DNA of 64,000 nt from Bacteroides sp. GTDB lineage: Bacteria > Bacteroidota > Bacteroidia > Bacteroidales > Bacteroidaceae. The stretch is from NCBI GenBank assembly GCA_015060735.1, contig SUXX01000001.1, positions 62,001 to 126,000 on the forward strand. Direction: 5' to 3'. The translations under genes and the position numbers were made by a program. This document shows positions 60,363-64,000 of this stretch, in pieces; position 1 is the stretch's first letter; every line of letters begins with the position of its first letter. The notes under the pieces were generated by a model, which made no database searches, was not told the origin of the DNA, and worked only from the letters and a program-made list of their open reading frames with translations.

Positions 60363-62150
60363 TTAATGCTGTTGTATGGATTCGTCGATTACCTCTATTT
60401 TTTTTGTAATGAGTGCCAAATCGTCTTTCAACTTGTCTACTTTGCGTTTCATTTCCGAAACTAATGAATTCCCCTTTTTCGATGAACTACTCAAGAAACC
60501 AAGGTTGTTTTCATAGGTCTTGATTTCGTTTTTCATGTTTTCGTAGGCTCGCATCAATTTTTCGCGTTCTTTATACAAGTTGGCTTCCTTGTTGATGCTC
60601 GATTTGAAATTGTTCAATTTCTTTTGGGATGCCGACAAGTTGAATTTCTTAAATAAATCATCAATCGCGTGATGATATTGCTTGTAGATTCTGTCTTTTT
60701 CCTTAAATGGTACAAAACCTATTTTGTTCCATTCTTTCATCAACTCACGTACGGTTGCTTCTGTATTATTGCTTGCATCCCCGTTTTGGATGATGTTGTT
60801 GAGTTTCTCGATGATTGCTTTTTTCTTTTCCAGATTTTCTTGTTCGGCTGTTTTATGAATCGCTTCAGCTTTATTCTTTTGTTCGAAGAAGTAATCACAA
60901 GCCGTAACAAATCTTTTCCAAATGGATTCTGAGTGTTTTTTGGAAATTGGACCAATTTGTTTCCACTCCTTTTGTAAGCGGGTCAAGATGTCGGCTGTTG
61001 TTTTCCAATCGGTGCTGTCCTTTAAAGCTTCAGCTTGCTCGCACAATTGTTTCTTCTTCTCCAAGTTTTCGGTCATGTTGCTTTTCAATGTTTTGAAATG
61101 CTCTGCCTTACGCTTGAAGAAGTCATCGCATGCCGCACGGAAACGCTCAAAGATTTTCGTGTTCATCTTCTGAGGGGCAAAGCCGATGGTTTTCCATTTG
61201 GCTTGCAAAGCTAGGATTTCTTCTGTCTTGTCATGCCAATCTTGGAAGGTTTGCATTTTATCATACTCCATGGCTTCGACAATCTCGCAGATAACTATTT
61301 TTTCGTCCAGATTCCGTTGCTCTCTTTCTTTGATTTCTTCGAAATGCTGTTGGTGACGACGGTTGACAATGGATGAGGCGGCTTTGAAGCGATTCCAAAT
61401 GTCTTCCCGTTGTTCTTTGGCTACAGGACCGGTCTCGCGGAATTCCTGATGCAATTTTTGTAGCTGGTGGAAAGCGGAAATTACATCTTCTTCTTCAGAT
61501 AGCTTTTCAGCAGCTTCGCATAAGCGTAGCTTTATTTCGAGGTTCTTCTTAAAATCGTATTCGCGGAATTCGTTGTTCAGCTTTATCCGGTCGTAGAATT
61601 TCTCGGTATAAAGTTGGTAGCTTTTCCAAAGTTCATTCACTTTGGTAACTGGAATGTTCTTGATTTCGTTCCATTCAGTTTGGAGCTTTTTGAATTCATT
61701 GTATGCCTTGTTGGTGTCATCTGTCGATTCGGCTAGTTCTTTCATTCGATCGATGATTGCCAACTTTTTGGCTAGATTGTTTTCTCTTTCCTGTTCTTCT
61801 TCGGCTTTCAATGCATTTCTTTTTTCTCTGATGGTACTCATGAGTTCCTTGAATTTTGTTTCGTACTCATCTTTGGGCGTAACAAAATTCTCCGGATTGT
61901 TGCCGGTTTCCTCAAACTCTTTTCTTGCCAGTTCTACTTCGGCATTGCGGAGCTTGTAGAACGTTTGTTTAAGGTTGTCGAGTTCCGACTTGTCGCCTGG
62001 GGTTTCTTGTAAACAGATTTCTTCCAAGCGAGCAATTACATCTTCTTTAGACTGTAAAGGGGCAGCATTAACATTCGTTACTACTACAGTGTCAGCAACT
62101 TCCTGTGCTGGTGTTTCCATTAAAGGACAATTCTTTTCGTTTGAGTCCAT
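60363..62150 (-). CDS. DUF349 domain protein (multi-repeat, helical)
   Basis: Starting at the ATG at 62150 the protein has 595 residues, almost entirely helical. DUF349 repeats recur every 70-75 residues, each with a W-K/N-x-I-G or similar core: LQTEWNEIKNI, LHQEFRETGPV, LQAKWKTIGFAP, LQKEWKQIGPI and LMKEWNKIGFVP. The C-terminus (about 500-595) is a coiled coil. Charged solenoids of this kind may bind nucleic acids or ribosomes, but the role is not established. It is cytoplasmic and appears to be a single-gene unit. Confidence 0.86.
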   Translation of the reverse strand: MDSNEKNCPLMETPAQEVADTVVVTNVNAAPLQSKEDVIARLEEICLQETPGDKSELDNLKQTFYKLRNAEVELARKEFEETGNNPENFVTPKDEYETKFKELMSTIREKRNALKAEEEQERENNLAKKLAIIDRMKELAESTDDTNKAYNEFKKLQTEWNEIKNIPVTKVNELWKSYQLYTEKFYDRIKLNNEFREYDFKKNLEIKLRLCEAAEKLSEEEDVISAFHQLQKLHQEFRETGPVAKEQREDIWNRFKAASSIVNRRHQQHFEEIKEREQRNLDEKIVICEIVEAMEYDKMQTFQDWHDKTEEILALQAKWKTIGFAPQKMNTKIFERFRAACDDFFKRKAEHFKTLKSNMTENLEKKKQLCEQAEALKDSTDWKTTADILTRLQKEWKQIGPISKKHSESIWKRFVTACDYFFEQKNKAEAIHKTAEQENLEKKKAIIEKLNNIIQNGDASNNTEATVRELMKEWNKIGFVPFKEKDRIYKQYHHAIDDLFKKFNLSASQKKLNNFKSSINKEANLYKEREKLMRAYENMKNEIKTYENNLGFLSSSSKKGNSLVSEMKRKVDKLKDDLALITKKIEVIDESIQQH

Positions 62151-62268
62151 CGTATAGGTTTTAAAGGTCAACTATCATTCAAGAGTAAGATACAATTTAC
62201 AAATTAAATGAATAATTTTAAAAAAACATAATTTTTTATTTTTTTTTCTTCGTCACTAAGTGTATTCT

Positions 62269-63618
62269 TTATGAAAGTAATACGGTGATGCCCATATATA
62301 GCAACATGCCAATAATGTCGTTGGTAATGGATATAAACGGACCGGTGGCAATGGCCGGGTCAATTTTAAGCTTTTCCAGTGTCATGGGAACCAATGTGCC
62401 AAATATGGATGCAAACATTACTACGGCGAATAGACTGAGTGATACGGAGTAGGATACGGTTGCGGTAGCTCCAAATCTTGCAAAATTGTAGACATAGACA
62501 AGCATGGAAATGATGGTGGCATTGATTAATGCTACAACCGACTCCTTCAATATCTGTTTCCATGTATTGTTGGCATCTAATGAACTGTTGGCCAGACCTT
62601 GAACCACTAATGCGGATGACTGGGTGCCGACATTTCCACCTGTACCCCCGATAAGTGGGATGTATAAGGCCATTTCAGGATGGGCAGCAAAGGTTGTGTC
62701 GAAGTTGCCAAGAATCATAGAGTTTCCAATACCACCTAACATGCCAATGAGCAGCCATGGGAGGCGGGCTGTTGTTTGGCGGAATACGTTGTCATCGGTT
62801 TCTACGTCTTGCGAGAGACCAGAAGCTAATTGGTAATCACGTTCGGCTTGTTCGCGAACTTCGTCCATGACATCGTCTACCGTAATGCGTCCGACCAGGC
62901 GTCCGATACTATCTATTACAGGGACGGCTACCAGATTGTACTTTTCGATGGTTTGAATTACTTCGTCAACGGGCGTGTCTACGTGGACGGAGATGGGGTC
63001 TTTCCGCATAACATGTTTTACCTTGGATACCGAAGGACTGGTAATCATTCGTTTCAAGGGGAATACACCTCGTAGGCGTTCCTCATCATCTACTACATAT
63101 ACGTAATAGATTTCGTCCATTTCTTCGGCCTGAATTCGCATTTCGCGAAGGCATTCCGGCATACTCCAGTTTTCCTTCACGATAACCATTTCTGTACCCA
63201 TCAACCCCCCAGCGGTGTCTTCGTCGTACTTCAGCAAGTCTACGATGTCACCGGCCTGCTCAATGTCCTCGATGTGCGAAAGGATTTCTTCCTGCTTCTC
63301 TTCGTCCATTTCGCGGATGATGTCTACAGCATCATCCGAATCCATGTAGTCTACGAATCGTTTGGCAATGGTTTCAGATGGGAGAATGTCAAGGAAATCC
63401 TTACGGGCATCTTCGTCCATTTCGGTCAGCACTTCGGCGGCCGTTTCGTTATCTAGTTGCATGTAGACGAAGCGTGCTTCTTCTACGTCCAATTCATCGC
63501 AAAGCTCTGCTATATCAGCAGGGTGCAGGTCGGCAAGCAGCTCTTTCAGGCTGTTTGCATCTTTTTGTTCAATCAACTCTTGGATTTGTTCAAAATCCAA
63601 TTCTTCAAATTCTTTCAT
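62269..63618 (-). CDS. mgtE: Magnesium transporter MgtE
   Basis: The 449-residue protein has the MgtE order: an N-terminal helical domain (about 1-130), two CBS domains (about 135-255) and five membrane helices (about 285-449). CBS domains close the pore when cytosolic Mg2+ is high. The pore region contains PLIGGTGGNVGTQSSALVVQGL and the end has IATGPFISITNDIIGMLLY, both conserved. No Mg2+ riboswitch is visible in the short leader. It lies between the DUF349 gene and rsmA, all on the minus strand. Confidence 0.95.
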   Translation of the reverse strand: MKEFEELDFEQIQELIEQKDANSLKELLADLHPADIAELCDELDVEEARFVYMQLDNETAAEVLTEMDEDARKDFLDILPSETIAKRFVDYMDSDDAVDIIREMDEEKQEEILSHIEDIEQAGDIVDLLKYDEDTAGGLMGTEMVIVKENWSMPECLREMRIQAEEMDEIYYVYVVDDEERLRGVFPLKRMITSPSVSKVKHVMRKDPISVHVDTPVDEVIQTIEKYNLVAVPVIDSIGRLVGRITVDDVMDEVREQAERDYQLASGLSQDVETDDNVFRQTTARLPWLLIGMLGGIGNSMILGNFDTTFAAHPEMALYIPLIGGTGGNVGTQSSALVVQGLANSSLDANNTWKQILKESVVALINATIISMLVYVYNFARFGATATVSYSVSLSLFAVVMFASIFGTLVPMTLEKLKIDPAIATGPFISITNDIIGMLLYMGITVLLS

Positions 63619-63666
63619 CCTACACGTCTTTTTTCTTTAATGTTATGAAAACATGTTTTTTCATCG

Positions 63667-63695
63667 TGTCATTCTGAGTCTCGCTCAGGATGACA
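63667..63695. repeat. Short TGTCATTCTGAG/CTCAGGATGACA palindrome
   Basis: A 12-bp stem with one wobble and a 5-base loop lies between the rsmA stop and the mgtE start. It is a short relative of the palindrome at 42455. There is no T-run of note, so terminator function is doubtful. Confidence 0.6.
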
Positions 63696-63702
63696 AGGAA
63701 GG

Positions 63703-64000
63703 TTATTCTTCTTTTTTCAATGCCGCTTCCACCCGGTTAGTCAATTCTACAAACTCTTTAACAGACAATTGTTCGGGACGTTTGTTGAATATCGGGTCTG
63801 CACTTAGTGGATGGCTCTTGTCTAAGATACTCGAGATGGAATTTCGGAGCGTCTTTCTTCGTTGGTTGAAAGTGGTCTTGACGATGTTTTTGAATAACTT
63901 TTCATCGCATCCCAAATTCGTGGTCTCATTCCGTGTCATCCGTATGACAGCACTTTTTACTTTAGGAGGTGGGTTGAATACATGTTCGTGTACTGTGAAC
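63703..64000 (-). CDS. rsmA: 16S rRNA dimethyladenosine transferase, 3' part (partial)
   Basis: The frame runs off the right edge of the window and gives about 99 residues. The visible part begins FTVHEHVFNPPPKVKSAVIR and continues through FNQRRKTLRNSISSIL to the stop. The FNPPPKV-SAV stretch and QRRKTLRNS are signatures of the C-terminal half of RsmA/KsgA, which dimethylates A1518 and A1519 of 16S rRNA. The SAM-binding half lies outside the window. It is 84 bases upstream (in the minus direction) of mgtE. Confidence 0.9.
   Translation of the reverse strand, partial: FTVHEHVFNPPPKVKSAVIRMTRNETTNLGCDEKLFKNIVKTTFNQRRKTLRNSISSILDKSHPLSADPIFNKRPEQLSVKEFVELTNRVEAALKKEE

Noticed and set aside
63619..63702. 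Mg2+ riboswitch upstream of mgtE
   Set aside because: The gap to rsmA is only 84 bases and contains just a simple palindrome, too short for an M-box.

Overview
The window looks like a chromosomal segment of a Bacteroidales bacterium, most likely Bacteroidaceae. The evidence is family-level: DUF4954, NigD-like, BF3164-like, DUF4834, DUF5683 and DUF3822 proteins, a Bacteroidetes-type DnaE with a charged insert in its PHP domain, and many promoters of the Bacteroides kind (TTG, 18-20 bases, TAnnTTTG) rather than sigma70 -35/-10 boxes. I place it no lower than family. No rRNA, CRISPR array, prophage or intact insertion sequence is visible. There are two tRNA genes.

Layout. 1-7.6 kb: end of hflX, a beta-helix DUF4954 protein, an S15-type secreted hydrolase, class I fumarase and an amino-acid permease. 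7.7-16.9 kb (mostly minus): frr-rsgA-M28 peptidase, a NigD-like lipoprotein, pyrH, yraN-birA-MATE exporter, tadA with a small partner gene, and pssA-psd for phosphatidylethanolamine. 17.0-21.6 kb: dnaE, trxA and a small acidic protein. 21.6-24.4 kb: island A, a promoter-bearing repeat followed by a beta-propeller lipoprotein, a SEL1-repeat protein and a truncated signal peptidase. 24.5-30.7 kb (minus): aroA - small membrane protein - metal ABC permease - tsaE - Imm17, then dinB and a two-domain deacetylase/serine hydrolase. 30.9-42.4 kb: OmpA-like porin, a thioredoxin, tRNA-Pro, aroB, a large TonB-receptor-like barrel, cardiolipin synthase, rsmD and a RecD-like helicase. 42.5-46.6 kb: alaS, an M23 peptidase and a MerR regulator. 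46.6-48.5 kb (minus): island B, the same repeat in opposite orientation, followed by a thioredoxin-fold lipoprotein and another signal-peptidase remnant. 48.5-54.5 kb (minus): parA-parB-DUF5683-lytic transglycosylase and rel. 54.8-59.9 kb: surE-lpxB facing rsfS-ftsH-cdsA. 60-64 kb: tRNA-Gln, a DUF349 protein, mgtE and the 3' part of rsmA.

Most genes are housekeeping. The envelope lipid genes (pssA, psd, cls, cdsA, lpxB) and ribosome genes (frr, rsgA, rsfS, hflX, rsmD, rsmA, two tRNAs) are scattered through it.

The most unusual structure is the pair of about 395-bp repeats at 21614-22010 and 48106-48502. They are in inverted orientation and about 90% identical by eye. Each carries a transcription terminator at one end, an array of ATCTGC motifs, degenerate ~22-nt hairpin repeats and a complete Bacteroides-type promoter at the other end, pointing into a lipoprotein gene. 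Both islands also end in decayed pieces of the same two genes: a type I signal peptidase and a small membrane protein. The two islands therefore look like divergent relatives of one module with different payloads.
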